From assembly GCF_000196735.1 (NCBI RefSeq), contig NC_014551.1:1483001-1547000 (forward strand): 64,000 nt of DNA, read 5' to 3'. Below the pieces are notes generated by a model. It was not told where the DNA came from. It ran no database searches and worked only from the letters and a program-made list of their open reading frames with translations. A program made the position numbers and the translations under genes. This document shows, piece after piece, positions 33,785 to 42,953 of this stretch (positions are counted from its first letter, which is position 1; each line of letters opens with the position of its first letter). The DNA comes from Bacillus amyloliquefaciens DSM 7 = ATCC 23350 (GTDB taxonomy: Bacteria > Bacillota > Bacilli > Bacillales > Bacillaceae).

Positions 33785-34366
33785 TTGACTGAAGAACAAA
33801 AACCTACTTCTGAAAAATCGGTAAAAAGAAAATCCAACACGTATTGGGAATGGGGAAAGGCCATCATTATAGCAGTCGCACTTGCGCTGTTAATCCGCCA
33901 TTTCCTGTTTGAACCGTACTTAGTGGAAGGATCATCAATGTACCCGACATTACATGACGGTGAACGGCTGTTTGTCAACAAAAGCGTCAATTATATCGGC
34001 GAAATCGAGCGGGGGGACATCGTCATTATTAACGGCGATACATCGAAAGTCCATTATGTAAAGCGGCTCATCGGAAAACCGGGAGAAACGGTTGAAATGA
34101 AAAATGACACGCTTTATATAAACGGCAAAAAAATCGCAGAACCGTACCTCGCGAGCAATAAAAAAGAAGCGAAAAAACTGGGAGTCAACCTGACGGGAGA
34201 TTTTGGCCCCGTAAAGGTTCCGAAAGGCAAATACTTCGTCATGGGCGACAATCGGCTGAATTCAATGGACAGCCGGAACGGACTCGGTTTAATTGCCGAA
34301 AACCGGATCGTCGGCACCTCGAAGTTTGTGTTCTTCCCGTTTCATGATATGCGTCAGACAAAATAA
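33785..34366 (+). CDS. sipT: Type I signal peptidase SipT
   Basis: A 193-residue membrane-anchored signal peptidase: one N-terminal transmembrane segment (about 24-42) and an extracellular catalytic domain. Ser51 in GSSMYPT and Lys93 in YVKRLIG form the dyad, and the family boxes GDNRLNSMDSR are present. It removes signal peptides from secreted precursors such as NprE encoded at the other end of this window. TTG start behind AGGAGG. B. subtilis has several Sip paralogues; the position after fruA identifies SipT. Confidence 0.95.
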   Translation: MTEEQKPTSEKSVKRKSNTYWEWGKAIIIAVALALLIRHFLFEPYLVEGSSMYPTLHDGERLFVNKSVNYIGEIERGDIVIINGDTSKVHYVKRLIGKPGETVEMKNDTLYINGKKIAEPYLASNKKEAKKLGVNLTGDFGPVKVPKGKYFVMGDNRLNSMDSRNGLGLIAENRIVGTSKFVFFPFHDMRQTK

Positions 34367-34407
34367 AAACGCCGCGCTGCCCGATTCGGACGGCCGGCGT
34401 TTTTTAT
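34364..34407. terminator. Terminator between sipT and ykoA
   Basis: AAAAACGCCG and CGGCGTTTTT form the outer stem of a larger hairpin with an internal GC-rich section; flanks suit both converging genes. Confidence 0.8.
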
Positions 34408-34673
34408 TTGGCAAACGAGGCGGCGATGGCGATGAACAATACCGTTGCCAGCACTGATCCGACAATAGCCAGAACGCTGATAAAAAGATTCGCCTGCTGC
34501 TTCTCTTTGCCGCGTTTTTCAAGCATCCGTTTTGAAAAAAGATGCGAGAACGTATAAATGAGGGCGATTCCGACGTACAAGCCAATGTCACGTGCCGTAA
34601 AGCCTGTGACGGCCAGAAAAACCCCGGTAAAGAAAATCATAAGACAGTATTCTGTGAGTGTTAAAAGCTTCAA
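34404..34673 (-). CDS. ykoA: Small membrane protein YkoA
   Basis: An 89-residue hydrophobic protein with about three membrane segments (8-25, 28-47, 65-86) separated by a short basic loop (SKRMLEKRGKEKQQ). It matches the recalled B. subtilis YkoA, of unknown function. The start codon is preceded by GGAGGAAC. It lies alone between sipT and the divergent ykpA. Confidence 0.82.
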   Translation of the reverse strand: MKLLTLTEYCLMIFFTGVFLAVTGFTARDIGLYVGIALIYTFSHLFSKRMLEKRGKEKQQANLFISVLAIVGSVLATVLFIAIAASFAK

Positions 34674-34838
34674 CTTGTTCCTCCGTGATGAATATGTATA
34701 TATATCTATCTATTGTATCACAGCACTCCGGGTTGGCGCTTGCGTCTTTTCAAAACCTTATATTCGCAGGGAAACATTTCTCTTCCCCTTTATTCATGGT
34801 ATACTTTTAATGATGTTAGACACGATGGAGGATTATAA

Positions 34839-36458
34839 ATGATTGCTGTAAATAATGTGAGCTTGCGTTTTGCGGATCGCAAGTTATTTGAAGATGTCAA
34901 TATTAAATTTACGCCGGGCAATTGCTACGGATTAATAGGCGCAAACGGTGCCGGAAAATCAACATTTTTGAAAATTTTATCCGGTGAGCTGGAGCCGCAG
35001 ACAGGCGATGTCCATATGAGCCCTGGCGAACGCCTTGCCATCCTGAAGCAGAACCACTTTGAATATGAAGACTTTGAAGTGCTGAAAGTCGTCATTATGG
35101 GGCATAAACGTTTATACGAAGTCATGCAGGAAAAAGACGCGATTTATATGAAGCCTGATTTTTCAGATGAAGACGGCATCCGCGCCGCTGAGCTTGAAGG
35201 CGAGTTTGCGGAATTAAACGGTTGGGAAGCTGAAAGTGAAGCCGCTATTTTGTTAAAGGGTCTGGGCATCTCTGAAGACCTTCATACGAAGAAAATGGCA
35301 GACTTAGGCGGCTCAGACAAGGTGAAAGTGCTTTTGGCACAGGCGCTGTTCGGCAAACCGGATGTTCTTTTGCTTGATGAACCGACGAACCACTTGGATC
35401 TGAAAGCGATCCAGTGGCTGGAAGAGTTTCTGATCAACTTTGAAAATACAGTCATCGTCGTATCCCATGACCGTCACTTTTTAAATAAAGTGTGCACGCA
35501 CATCGCCGATCTTGATTTTAATAAAATTCAAGTGTATGTCGGCAACTATGATTTCTGGTATGAATCCAGCCAGCTTGCTTTAAAGCTTTCTCAAGAAGCC
35601 AATAAGAAAAAAGAAGAGCAGATTAAACAGCTTCAGGAGTTCGTGGCCAGATTCAGCGCCAACGCCTCTAAATCAAAGCAGGCGACATCAAGAAAGAAAC
35701 TCCTGGATAAAATCACGCTTGATGATATCAAACCGTCATCACGCCGTTATCCTTACGTCAATTTCACGCCGGAACGTGAGATCGGAAATGACGTGCTGCG
35801 GGTTGAAGGCCTAACCAAAACGATTGACGGCGTTAAGGTGCTTGATAACGTCAGCTTTATTATGAACAGAGAAGACAAAATCGCGTTTACAGGCCGCAAC
35901 GAGCTTGCCGTTACAACGTTGTTCAAAATCATTTCCGGGGAAATGGAAGCAGACAGCGGCACATTTAAATGGGGCGTGACCACTTCTCAGGCGTACTTCC
36001 CGAAAGACAACAGCGAATACTTCGACGGCAGCGATGCGAACCTTGTTGACTGGCTCCGTCAATACTCGCCGCATGATCAAAGCGAAAGCTTTCTGCGCGG
36101 GTTCTTAGGACGCATGCTGTTCTCAGGGGAAGAAGTCAACAAAAAGTCAAACGTTCTTTCCGGAGGAGAAAAAGTGCGCTGCATGCTTTCAAAAGCGATG
36201 CTTTCCGGCGCAAACATTTTAATTCTGGATGAACCGACAAACCACTTAGACCTGGAATCCATCACGGCGCTTAACAACGGCTTAATCAGCTTCAAAGGCG
36301 CTATGCTGTTTTCTTCTCATGACCATCAGTTTGTACAAACAATTGCCAACCGCATCATTGAATTAACGCCTAAAGGCATTGTTGACAAACAAATGACTTA
36401 TGACGAATTTCTTGAAAACACGGATGTACAGAAAAAGATTGAAGAGCTATACGCGTAA
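34839..36458 (+). CDS. ykpA: ABC-F ATPase YkpA
   Basis: A 539-residue ABC-F protein: two ATPase domains joined by a basic, helical linker (about 245-300) and no membrane segments, so it probably acts on the ribosome. The first Walker A is intact (GANGAGKST, K40), with LLLDEPTNHLDLK. The second P-loop reads GRNELAVTT at about 352-360 and lacks the GK(S/T) lysine, although its signature (LSGGEKVRC) and Walker B (LILDEPTNHLDLE) are present. The family tunes translation or gives antibiotic protection. Close in sequence to the YbiT-type branch. Confidence 0.9.
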   Translation: MIAVNNVSLRFADRKLFEDVNIKFTPGNCYGLIGANGAGKSTFLKILSGELEPQTGDVHMSPGERLAILKQNHFEYEDFEVLKVVIMGHKRLYEVMQEKDAIYMKPDFSDEDGIRAAELEGEFAELNGWEAESEAAILLKGLGISEDLHTKKMADLGGSDKVKVLLAQALFGKPDVLLLDEPTNHLDLKAIQWLEEFLINFENTVIVVSHDRHFLNKVCTHIADLDFNKIQVYVGNYDFWYESSQLALKLSQEANKKKEEQIKQLQEFVARFSANASKSKQATSRKKLLDKITLDDIKPSSRRYPYVNFTPEREIGNDVLRVEGLTKTIDGVKVLDNVSFIMNREDKIAFTGRNELAVTTLFKIISGEMEADSGTFKWGVTTSQAYFPKDNSEYFDGSDANLVDWLRQYSPHDQSESFLRGFLGRMLFSGEEVNKKSNVLSGGEKVRCMLSKAMLSGANILILDEPTNHLDLESITALNNGLISFKGAMLFSSHDHQFVQTIANRIIELTPKGIVDKQMTYDEFLENTDVQKKIEELYA

Positions 36459-36459
36459 T

Positions 36460-36488
36460 AAAAAAGCAGGGGAGACTCTGCTTTTTAT
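36460..36488 (+). terminator. Terminator of ykpA
   Basis: AAAAAGCAG and CTGCTTTTT form a 9-bp stem with a 7-base loop just after the stop codon. Confidence 0.85.
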
Positions 36489-36570
36489 TTGTGAAAAAAA
36501 GTTTTCAATCTTCTGACTTCCCGTTACAATAAAGGAACATATGAATTGAAAAGAGACGGAGGAATGCATC

Positions 36571-37479
36571 ATGAAGTTTTTAGTTGTCGGAGCTGGGGGA
36601 GTGGGCGGATATATCGGCGCGCGTCTTGCAGAAAAGGGAAATGACGTTACGTTTCTCGTCCGTCAGAAACGGGCGGAACAATTAAAAGAGACGGGGCTGA
36701 CCGTCAAAAGTGCAAAAGGTGATGTTGCAATTAAGCCGAAATTAATCATGGCAGACGAAAAAGGTGAGTTTGACGCCGTTATCATCGCTTCAAAAGCGTA
36801 TTCGTTGAATGATGTCATTCGGGATGTCAAACCGTTTGTTAAAGATTCGTCGGTCATTATTCCTTTTTTAAACGGGTACAGGCATTATAACCAGCTGTTT
36901 GAAGCTTTTTCAAAACATCAGGTGCTGGGCGGCCTCTGTTTTATTGAGAGTGCTCTTAACGAAAAAGGGGAAATTCTACATACGAGTGCTGCCCACCGTT
37001 TTGTTTTCGGTGAATGGAACGGAGAACGCACCGACCGTATGAATGAGCTGGAAAACGCGTTTGCAGGTGTGAAAGCGGATGTCATCATCAGCCGGGATAT
37101 TGAAAAGGACATTTGGAAAAAGTATATGTTTATTGCCGCGCAGGCGGGAGTGACTACACTGTTTCAACAGCCGGTCGGACCGATTTTAGATACAGAAGGC
37201 GGCCGTAATACGGCAAAGCGTCTTTTTGCTGAAATCGGAGCCATTTTCAGCGCTGCCGGCATTCCGAAAGACCCTGATCTGGAAGAAGAGAGCTATCGTA
37301 CATTGACAAGTATGTCTTACCATATGAAATCGTCGATGCTGAGAGATATGGAAAAGGGCCGGGTGACGGAAGGTGATCATCTGCACGGTTTTCTGCTTGA
37401 AAAAGCGAAAGGCTTGTCTGTTGATACACTTGTTTTGGAAACCGTCTTCGCCAACTTGCAAATGTATGAAGCAAAATAA
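36571..37479 (+). CDS. ykpB: Ketopantoate reductase-like protein YkpB
   Basis: A 302-residue ApbA/PanE-family oxidoreductase. The NADPH-binding motif VGAGGVGGYIGARLAEKG begins at residue 5, KAYSLNDV holds the conserved lysine of the N-domain, and the C-terminal helical domain (about 165-300) follows. The family reduces 2-ketopantoate to pantoate for coenzyme A; B. subtilis has two homologues and the in vivo substrate of this one is not certain. The ATG follows ACGGAGG. Confidence 0.85.
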   Translation: MKFLVVGAGGVGGYIGARLAEKGNDVTFLVRQKRAEQLKETGLTVKSAKGDVAIKPKLIMADEKGEFDAVIIASKAYSLNDVIRDVKPFVKDSSVIIPFLNGYRHYNQLFEAFSKHQVLGGLCFIESALNEKGEILHTSAAHRFVFGEWNGERTDRMNELENAFAGVKADVIISRDIEKDIWKKYMFIAAQAGVTTLFQQPVGPILDTEGGRNTAKRLFAEIGAIFSAAGIPKDPDLEEESYRTLTSMSYHMKSSMLRDMEKGRVTEGDHLHGFLLEKAKGLSVDTLVLETVFANLQMYEAK

Positions 37480-37508
37480 AAAAGGAGGCCCAAGCGCCTC
37501 CTTTTTTA
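37478..37508. terminator. Bidirectional terminator between ykpB and ampS
   Basis: AAAAAAGGAGGC and GCCTCCTTTTTT form a 12-bp stem separated by CCAAGC, between two converging stop codons. Confidence 0.9.
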
Positions 37509-38741
37509 TTAAAATGCCCAGTTTCCGTTTCTGAAGATCGGTTCTCTTTTGCCGTCAGCAGTGATGCCGTCGATATTCATATCTTTAGAACCGACCATGA
37601 AATCTACATGTGTAATGCTTTCGTTTAATCCTTCTTTGACAAGCTCTTCCCGTGTCATTTGTTTGCCGCCCTCAATATTAAAGGCATATGCACTGCCGAT
37701 CGCCAAGTGGTTCGATGCGTTTTCATCGTACAGTGTGTTGTAAAATAAGATATTTGACTTTGAAATCGGCGAATCGTACGGCACTAAGGCCACTTCACCC
37801 AGATAGTGGGAGCCTTCATCGGTTTCAACGATGCCTTTTAAAATCTCTTCGCCTTTTTCAGCTTTCACATCAACAATACGGCCGTTTTCAAAGGTAAGAG
37901 TGAAGTTATCAATAATGTTGCCGCCGTAGCTCAGCGGTTTCGTGCTGGAAACCGTGCCGTTCACCCCGTCCCGCTGCGGAAGAGTAAAAACCTCTTCGGT
38001 CGGCATGTTGGCCATAAATTCATGCCCGCTTTCATTAACGCTTCCCGCGCCTGCCCACACATGTTTTTTCGGCAGTTCAATTGTTAAGTCTGTTCCTTCA
38101 GCCTGATAATGCAGGGCGCTGTAATGTTTTTTATTCAGGTGTTCCACTTTTTCATGAAGATTTTGATCATGTTTTTTCCAGGCTTCCACAGGGTTTTCTT
38201 CATTTACGCGGGTCGTTTTGAAAATTTCTTCCCACAAAAGCTGAACGGCTGTGTCTTCCGGCTGATCCGGAAACACTTTTTTCGCCCAGCCTGTTGAAGC
38301 CGCTCCGATCACCGTCCAGCTTACCTTATCAGATTGAATATATTGTCTGTATGTATGCAATGCTTTTCCGGCGGCTTTCTGGAACGCCGCAATCCGTTTG
38401 CCGTCAGTGCCTTTTAACAGGTCGGGGTCGGATGAGACGACTGAAATAAACGCAGCTCCTTTTTTCGCGAGCTCTTCTTTGCCTTTTGCTTCCCATTCAG
38501 GATACTCTTCAAACGCTTCAAACGGAGCCATCTCGTATTTTAATCTGGACAGTTCATCGTCCTGCCAATTCACGGTGACGTTTTTGGCGCCTTTTTCATA
38601 CGAATGTTTGGCCAGCAGTCTGACAAGGTCCCGGACATCGGTTGAGGCATTGATTACGACATGCTGTCCTTTTTGGATGTTGACGCCGACTTCTACCGCC
38701 AGCTGAGCATATGTATTTAGCTTTTCAGTAAACGAACTCAT
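37509..38741 (-). CDS. ampS: M29-family aminopeptidase AmpS
   Basis: A 410-residue metallo-aminopeptidase of the thermophilic M29 family. Metal-site residues are seen in EGTDLTIELPKK, MPTEEVFTLPQRDGVNG, ETDEGSHYLGEVALVP and NHLAIGSAYAF, in the family order. It trims N-terminal residues from peptides in the cytosol. The ATG follows GAGGAGG. It runs opposite to its neighbours and is probably monocistronic. Confidence 0.93.
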   Translation of the reverse strand: MSSFTEKLNTYAQLAVEVGVNIQKGQHVVINASTDVRDLVRLLAKHSYEKGAKNVTVNWQDDELSRLKYEMAPFEAFEEYPEWEAKGKEELAKKGAAFISVVSSDPDLLKGTDGKRIAAFQKAAGKALHTYRQYIQSDKVSWTVIGAASTGWAKKVFPDQPEDTAVQLLWEEIFKTTRVNEENPVEAWKKHDQNLHEKVEHLNKKHYSALHYQAEGTDLTIELPKKHVWAGAGSVNESGHEFMANMPTEEVFTLPQRDGVNGTVSSTKPLSYGGNIIDNFTLTFENGRIVDVKAEKGEEILKGIVETDEGSHYLGEVALVPYDSPISKSNILFYNTLYDENASNHLAIGSAYAFNIEGGKQMTREELVKEGLNESITHVDFMVGSKDMNIDGITADGKREPIFRNGNWAF

Positions 38742-38814
38742 CGTTCATTCCTCCTCATCGGTTTTTCTCATCATATCAAATAATGCCTCATAAAGGAAAG
38801 AAAGGAACGCAAAA

Positions 38815-38842
38815 GAAAAAGACACAGCCTTTGCTGCGCCTT
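38815..38842 (-). terminator. Terminator of mreBH-ykpC
   Basis: On the minus strand GGCGCAGC and GCTGTGTC pair with two G-U pairs, then TTTTTCTTTT follows. It starts at the ykpC stop codon. Confidence 0.65.
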
Positions 38843-38976
38843 TACGGGTGATTCAGTTTTACGGTGCCGCCGGCCGGAGAATGGGGCATATTGGCCAGTG
38901 AAATGCTCATACCCCCTAAAATAATTCCGCTTAAAATGACGGCTACCGCTACGCGTCTTCCCACATCTCTGAGCAT
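38842..38976 (-). CDS. ykpC: Small single-span membrane protein YkpC
   Basis: A 44-residue protein with a basic N-terminus (MLRDVGRR), one hydrophobic segment (about 9-28) and a short outer tail ending GGTVKLNHP. The ATG at 38976 lies six bases after AAGGAGG; a longer upstream frame has no site. It is 70 bp downstream of mreBH on the same strand with no terminator between, so the two are co-transcribed. Function is unknown; the context suggests a link to MreBH. Confidence 0.85.
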   Translation of the reverse strand: MLRDVGRRVAVAVILSGIILGGMSISLANMPHSPAGGTVKLNHP

Positions 38977-39046
38977 ATGCTTCCTCCTTAATGTTTCTCC
39001 AGTCTCACAATATGAGCCGGCCGGAGAAAAAAGAAGCACAATCTTA

Positions 39047-40054
39047 TTATTTAATCGCTTTTTGCAGCTTGTCGATGACGTCTAACGAACGTCCCGTGCC
39101 GATAGCCACTGATTCAAGCGGATTTGCCGCCAAATGAACGGGAACGACGATTTCTTCTGTCAGCCATTCTTTCATCCCGTTTAAAAGCGCGCCCCCGCCG
39201 GTTAACACGACGCCGCGGTCAACGATATCTCCGCTGAGCTCTGGCGGACAATCTTCAAGCGTCGCTCTGATTGCTTCAAGAATATGTAGGAGCGATTCAC
39301 GCATCGCGTGCTGAATTTCATTGGACTGCAGTCTGATTGTCTTCGGGAGACCGGTTACGAGGTCACGCCCGCGGATTTCCATCGTTTCCGGCACATGTTC
39401 AATCAATGCAAAGCCGATTTCCATTTTCACCTGTTCCGCCGTACGTTCCCCGATCAGCAGGTTGTATTTTTTTCTGACGAACGAAGCGATATCTTCATCA
39501 AGCTGGTCGCCGCCGATTCTGATGGAATGGCAGGATACGACGCCTCCGAATGAGATGATGGCCACTTCAGTCGTACCGCCCCCGATATCCACGACGACGT
39601 TTGCGACAGGTTCGTCAACCGGAAGATCGGCACCGATTGCAGCGGCTACGGGCTCTTCAATCAAGTGAACGTTTTTTGCTCCGCAGTTTTTGACAGCGTC
39701 ACTGATAGCGCGGCGTTCAACGGCTGTTGAGCCTGAAGGCGTACAGACGACGACATTCGGTTTGCGGAAGGTCATCCCGATTTTCTTCCCGGCTTTTTTC
39801 ATAATGTGTTTTAATAAGTCAGTTGTCATATCATAATCTGCAATGACACCGTCTTTCATCGGCCGTACGGCGATGATTTTCCCCGGCGTCTTTCCGATCA
39901 TGCTTTTGGCATCCGTTCCGATGGCAAGCACCGCTTTCGTAGTTGTATCTACAGCGACAACAGAAGGCTCATTTAAAATAATTCCTTTATTTTTACTGTA
40001 AACAAGTATATTAGCGGTTCCTAAGTCGATTCCGATCTCAGTTGATTGAAACAT
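39047..40054 (-). CDS. mreBH: Actin-like cell-shape protein MreBH
   Basis: A 335-residue bacterial actin. Phosphate-binding motifs [11 protein letters not shown] (9-19) and [14 protein letters not shown], and the adenosine motif [10 protein letters not shown], are intact. MreBH guides the cell-wall hydrolase LytE and elongation machinery along the side wall. The ATG at 40054 follows GGGTGA; a TTG four codons upstream has poor spacing. No mreC or mreD is nearby, consistent with an MreB paralogue. Confidence 0.95.
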   Translation of the reverse strand: MFQSTEIGIDLGTANILVYSKNKGIILNEPSVVAVDTTTKAVLAIGTDAKSMIGKTPGKIIAVRPMKDGVIADYDMTTDLLKHIMKKAGKKIGMTFRKPNVVVCTPSGSTAVERRAISDAVKNCGAKNVHLIEEPVAAAIGADLPVDEPVANVVVDIGGGTTEVAIISFGGVVSCHSIRIGGDQLDEDIASFVRKKYNLLIGERTAEQVKMEIGFALIEHVPETMEIRGRDLVTGLPKTIRLQSNEIQHAMRESLLHILEAIRATLEDCPPELSGDIVDRGVVLTGGGALLNGMKEWLTEEIVVPVHLAANPLESVAIGTGRSLDVIDKLQKAIK

Positions 40055-40125
40055 TTTTTCACCCAATCCCTATCCTGATTTAATTGATTCTACATTTAAA
40101 GTTTCTGAGAAAAACCACGATTTTT

Positions 40126-40131
40126 GGGGGT
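40126..40131 (-). promoter_or_regulatory. Possible sigma-I -35 element of mreBH
   Basis: ACCCCC on the minus strand, about 75 bp before mreBH, fits the -35 element recalled for SigI, the heat-linked sigma factor that controls mreBH in B. subtilis. I could not assign a convincing CGAA-type -10 partner, so this is tentative. Confidence 0.35.
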
Positions 40132-40234
40132 TTCCGGCGGGAATGAAATGTTTTTGTAAAAAAGGAGGGAAAGTCTGTATTCCGTATTTCAAAAGGCTTT
40201 CTTTCTGTAAAGAACATTCATTTCCGGAAGCTGA

Positions 40235-40260
40235 GAAACTTTTGCTCCTTTACTTTCGTC
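40235..40260 (+). promoter_or_regulatory. Putative ECF (sigma-X/M type) promoter of abh
   Basis: GAAAC (40235-40239) and CGTC (40257-40260) are 17 bp apart and 62 bp upstream of abh. This is the core pattern of SigX/SigM promoters, and abh is a recalled SigX target. Confidence 0.6.
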
Positions 40261-40322
40261 TACGTTATGAATGATTTTCCTTGGACACATATAAGAGACA
40301 TTAAAGGAAGTAGGGGATTTCT

Positions 40323-40607
40323 ATGAAATCAATTGGTGTAGTAAGAAAAGTAGACGAACTCGGGCGTATTGTCATGCCGATTGAACTGAGAAGAGCATTG
40401 GATATCGCTATTAAAGATAGTATTGAATTTTTCGTTGACGGAGACAAAATTGTCTTGAAAAAATACAAGCCGCACGGCATTTGCTTAATGACCGGAGAAA
40501 TTACCCCTGATAATCAGGAGTACGGCAACGGTAAAATCATCTTAAGCCCTGAAGGAGCGAAAATGCTGCTTGAGGAAATCGAGGAAGCATTAAAAGATAA
40601 ATCATAA
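40323..40607 (+). CDS. abh: Transition-state regulator Abh (AbrB paralogue)
   Basis: A 94-residue homologue of AbrB: an N-terminal swapped-hairpin DNA-binding domain (about 1-52, VVRKVDELGRIVMPIELRR) and a C-terminal dimerisation domain. It tunes biofilm and antibiotic genes in the transition state, partly through slrR. The ATG follows GTAGGGGA. The ECF-type promoter upstream fits control by envelope-stress sigma factors. kinC follows after a terminator. Confidence 0.95.
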   Translation: MKSIGVVRKVDELGRIVMPIELRRALDIAIKDSIEFFVDGDKIVLKKYKPHGICLMTGEITPDNQEYGNGKIILSPEGAKMLLEEIEEALKDKS

Positions 40608-40612
40608 TCAGC

Positions 40613-40644
40613 AAAAAGGGCGGAGCATTATTCCGCCCTTTTAT
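40613..40644 (+). terminator. Terminator of abh
   Basis: AAAAGGGCGGA and TCCGCCCTTTT form an 11-bp stem with a 7-base loop. Confidence 0.9.
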
Positions 40645-40779
40645 TATGAAATTGTGTAAAAACTACCGGTAAAATAAAGCGAACCTGCTCAAATAATTGG
40701 GAATAGTTATCATTTTTTAGTCAATAAAGCGGTCAACAATGTTACAATATATGTAGAAATGCTAGCGGCAGGTGGGACT

Positions 40780-42084
40780 ATGGGAAAATATCAAGCGCGT
40801 ATCATTTCCTTAATCTTGGCAATGATTTTTATTATGTTTTGGGATTATATATTTTATATGATTGAACGGAATCCGATTAACTGGCCTGTTGACATCATCT
40901 TTACCGCCGTCACGTTAATCAGCGTCTGGCTGCTGGCTTATAAAGTAGATAATAAAAAGCAGCTGCTGGCCGAGCTGAAGGACAGCGAGCAGAAAGCAAA
41001 GGCGCTTTCAGATGAGAAAAACCGCATCATGGACAATCTGCAGGAAATTGTTTTTCAGACGGATTCGAAAGGGAATATTACATATTTGAATCAAGCCTGG
41101 ACGGCGATTACGGGCCACTCCATCAGCGAATGTATGGGCACGATGTATAATGATTATTTTATAAAAGAAAAACATATCATTGATTATATTATCTCCCAAA
41201 TCAAGCAGCAGGCTCCGTCAGGAATGTTTACAGCCAAATATATTAAAAGCGACGGCACTATCTTTTGGGGAGAAGTCCATTATAAGCTGTATTATGACCA
41301 CAGACGGCAATTTGTCGGAAGCCTGGGGACGATGTCTGATATCAGCGAACGGAAAAAAGCGGTCGACGAGCTCTTGGAAACGAACGAACGGCTTGCCATG
41401 CAATCTCAAAAGCTGGCCATTGCCGGGGAGCTAGCGGCAGGTATCGCCCACGAAGTAAGGAATCCTTTAACGTCAGTCAGCGGGTTTCTCCAGCTGATGA
41501 AAGCTCAGTATCCGGAAAGAACGGATTATTTCGACATTATTTTTTCGGAGATTAAAAGGATTGATCTTGTGCTGGGAGAGCTTCTTCTGCTCGCCAAGCC
41601 GCAAACCGTGAATTTTACCGCTCATCACCTTAACCATATTTTAAAGCAGGTGGCGACGCTTCTTGACACGAACGCGGTGCTGTCAAACACTGTGATTGAG
41701 AAGGATTTCACGCAGACTGAGTCCTGTATAGTCAACGGTGACGAAAATCAGCTGAAGCAGGTATTTATCAATATTATTAAAAATGCGATTGAAGCGATGC
41801 CTGACGGCGGGAATATTCATATTTACACAAAACGTGATGAAGAAAATGCGGTGATCAGCATACAGGATGAAGGAAACGGCATGTCGAAAGAAAAGCTTGA
41901 AAACATCGGGAAACCATTTTTCTCAACAAAAGATCAGGGAACAGGCCTCGGACTTCCGATTTGTTTACGAATTCTGAAGGAGCATAATGGTAAACTTAAC
42001 ATTAAGAGCAAAAATGGAGAAGGCAGTACGTTTCAGGTGATTCTGCCGTTAGAAGCGGCTGCTGTCCAAAAGGAGGAAAAATAA
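40780..42084 (+). CDS. kinC: Membrane sensor histidine kinase KinC
   Basis: A 434-residue kinase with two N-terminal transmembrane segments (about 8-26 and 37-55), a PAS-PAC domain (about 80-195, NLQEIVFQTDSKGNITYLN), HisKA with H224 in GIAHEVRNPL, and HATPase with GTGLGL. It feeds the phosphorelay and can phosphorylate Spo0A directly; in B. subtilis it responds to potassium leakage caused by surfactin and promotes biofilm matrix. The ATG at 40780 follows AGGTGG; seven earlier in-frame codons lack a site. ykqA starts 1 bp after its stop. Confidence 0.94.
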   Translation: MGKYQARIISLILAMIFIMFWDYIFYMIERNPINWPVDIIFTAVTLISVWLLAYKVDNKKQLLAELKDSEQKAKALSDEKNRIMDNLQEIVFQTDSKGNITYLNQAWTAITGHSISECMGTMYNDYFIKEKHIIDYIISQIKQQAPSGMFTAKYIKSDGTIFWGEVHYKLYYDHRRQFVGSLGTMSDISERKKAVDELLETNERLAMQSQKLAIAGELAAGIAHEVRNPLTSVSGFLQLMKAQYPERTDYFDIIFSEIKRIDLVLGELLLLAKPQTVNFTAHHLNHILKQVATLLDTNAVLSNTVIEKDFTQTESCIVNGDENQLKQVFINIIKNAIEAMPDGGNIHIYTKRDEENAVISIQDEGNGMSKEKLENIGKPFFSTKDQGTGLGLPICLRILKEHNGKLNIKSKNGEGSTFQVILPLEAAAVQKEEK

Positions 42085-42085
42085 C

Positions 42086-42913
42086 TTGCTTCTTTTTGTA
42101 TACGGTTTGTTACGGAAGCGTGAAGAGAAACATGAGCTGCTGAAAGGCGCTCCGTGTGTGTGCGAGCAGGCCGCGATAAACGGCGTCCTGTATAAAACAG
42201 ATAAAGGTCAGCCTGCGGCGTCTTTAGCAGAAACAGCTTTTGTGTACGGGGAATTGTATGAAACAGATCATCAGATGATCCGTAAGCTGGATGCGCATTA
42301 TGCCGATTTTGACCGGAAGGAAGTCGCCGTGACGACGGATGTCGGGAATAAAACCGCCTTCGCATATGTCCTAAAGCCGGAACAGTGTGCCTCATTCAGC
42401 CGGATCAAAAGCGGAGACTGGAAAGAATATCGTTTTATGAAACGGGAGGATGACAGCCCGGTTTATTATTTCGCTTACGGGTCCTGTATGGATAATGCCC
42501 GGTTTAAACAGGCGGGGGTCGATCACTTTTTTGCCGAGCCTGTCGGAGGTGCGGTTGTTGAAGGGTATTCCACGAGATTCACGTTAAGGCGTCCTGACGG
42601 TTCGAGAGCCGATCTTGTTGAAGACGGGGGACGGACTGAAGGCGTGCTGTACAAGCTCCCGTTTGAAGCGGCAACTTACCTGTACAAAAGAGAAGGTGTT
42701 GATAACCATACATACCGTCCCGCGTTCATAGAAGTATGTGCCGGCGGCCGCGTATACAGAGGCTGCCTGACGTTTCTAGTGCTTGATAAGGCAGAGGAAA
42801 TCGCGCCTCCGGGTCACTACCAGGAAGAAATCGAACGCGGAGCCGACTTGTATTTATCGCCCGCCTTTTCAGAAAAGCTCAAACGCTATATGAACTCATT
42901 GCCGAAAATGTGA
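42086..42913 (+). CDS. ykqA: Gamma-glutamylcyclotransferase-like protein YkqA
   Basis: A 275-residue protein containing two AIG2/GGCT-like units: an N-terminal one beginning LLFVYGLLRKREEKHELL and a central one with YYFAYGSCMDNARF (about 127-140), the typical substrate-binding loop. Proteins of this fold release 5-oxoproline from gamma-glutamyl compounds; activity of YkqA is not established. The start is TTG, with AAGGAGG lying in the end of kinC, implying translational coupling. Confidence 0.85.
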   Translation: MLLFVYGLLRKREEKHELLKGAPCVCEQAAINGVLYKTDKGQPAASLAETAFVYGELYETDHQMIRKLDAHYADFDRKEVAVTTDVGNKTAFAYVLKPEQCASFSRIKSGDWKEYRFMKREDDSPVYYFAYGSCMDNARFKQAGVDHFFAEPVGGAVVEGYSTRFTLRRPDGSRADLVEDGGRTEGVLYKLPFEAATYLYKREGVDNHTYRPAFIEVCAGGRVYRGCLTFLVLDKAEEIAPPGHYQEEIERGADLYLSPAFSEKLKRYMNSLPKM

Positions 42914-42953
42914 TACTATTCCTAGTAGAGATATTGTTTAAAGGAGCACTGTT

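Noticed and set aside
34558-34842. 94-codon plus-strand frame over ykoA and the ykpA leader
   Set aside because: Overlaps the ykoA gene in antisense and ends in the ykpA start region; no ribosome site.
38842-39039. 65-codon version of ykpC
   Set aside because: The upstream 21 codons lack a start signal, while the internal ATG has AAGGAGG at ideal spacing.
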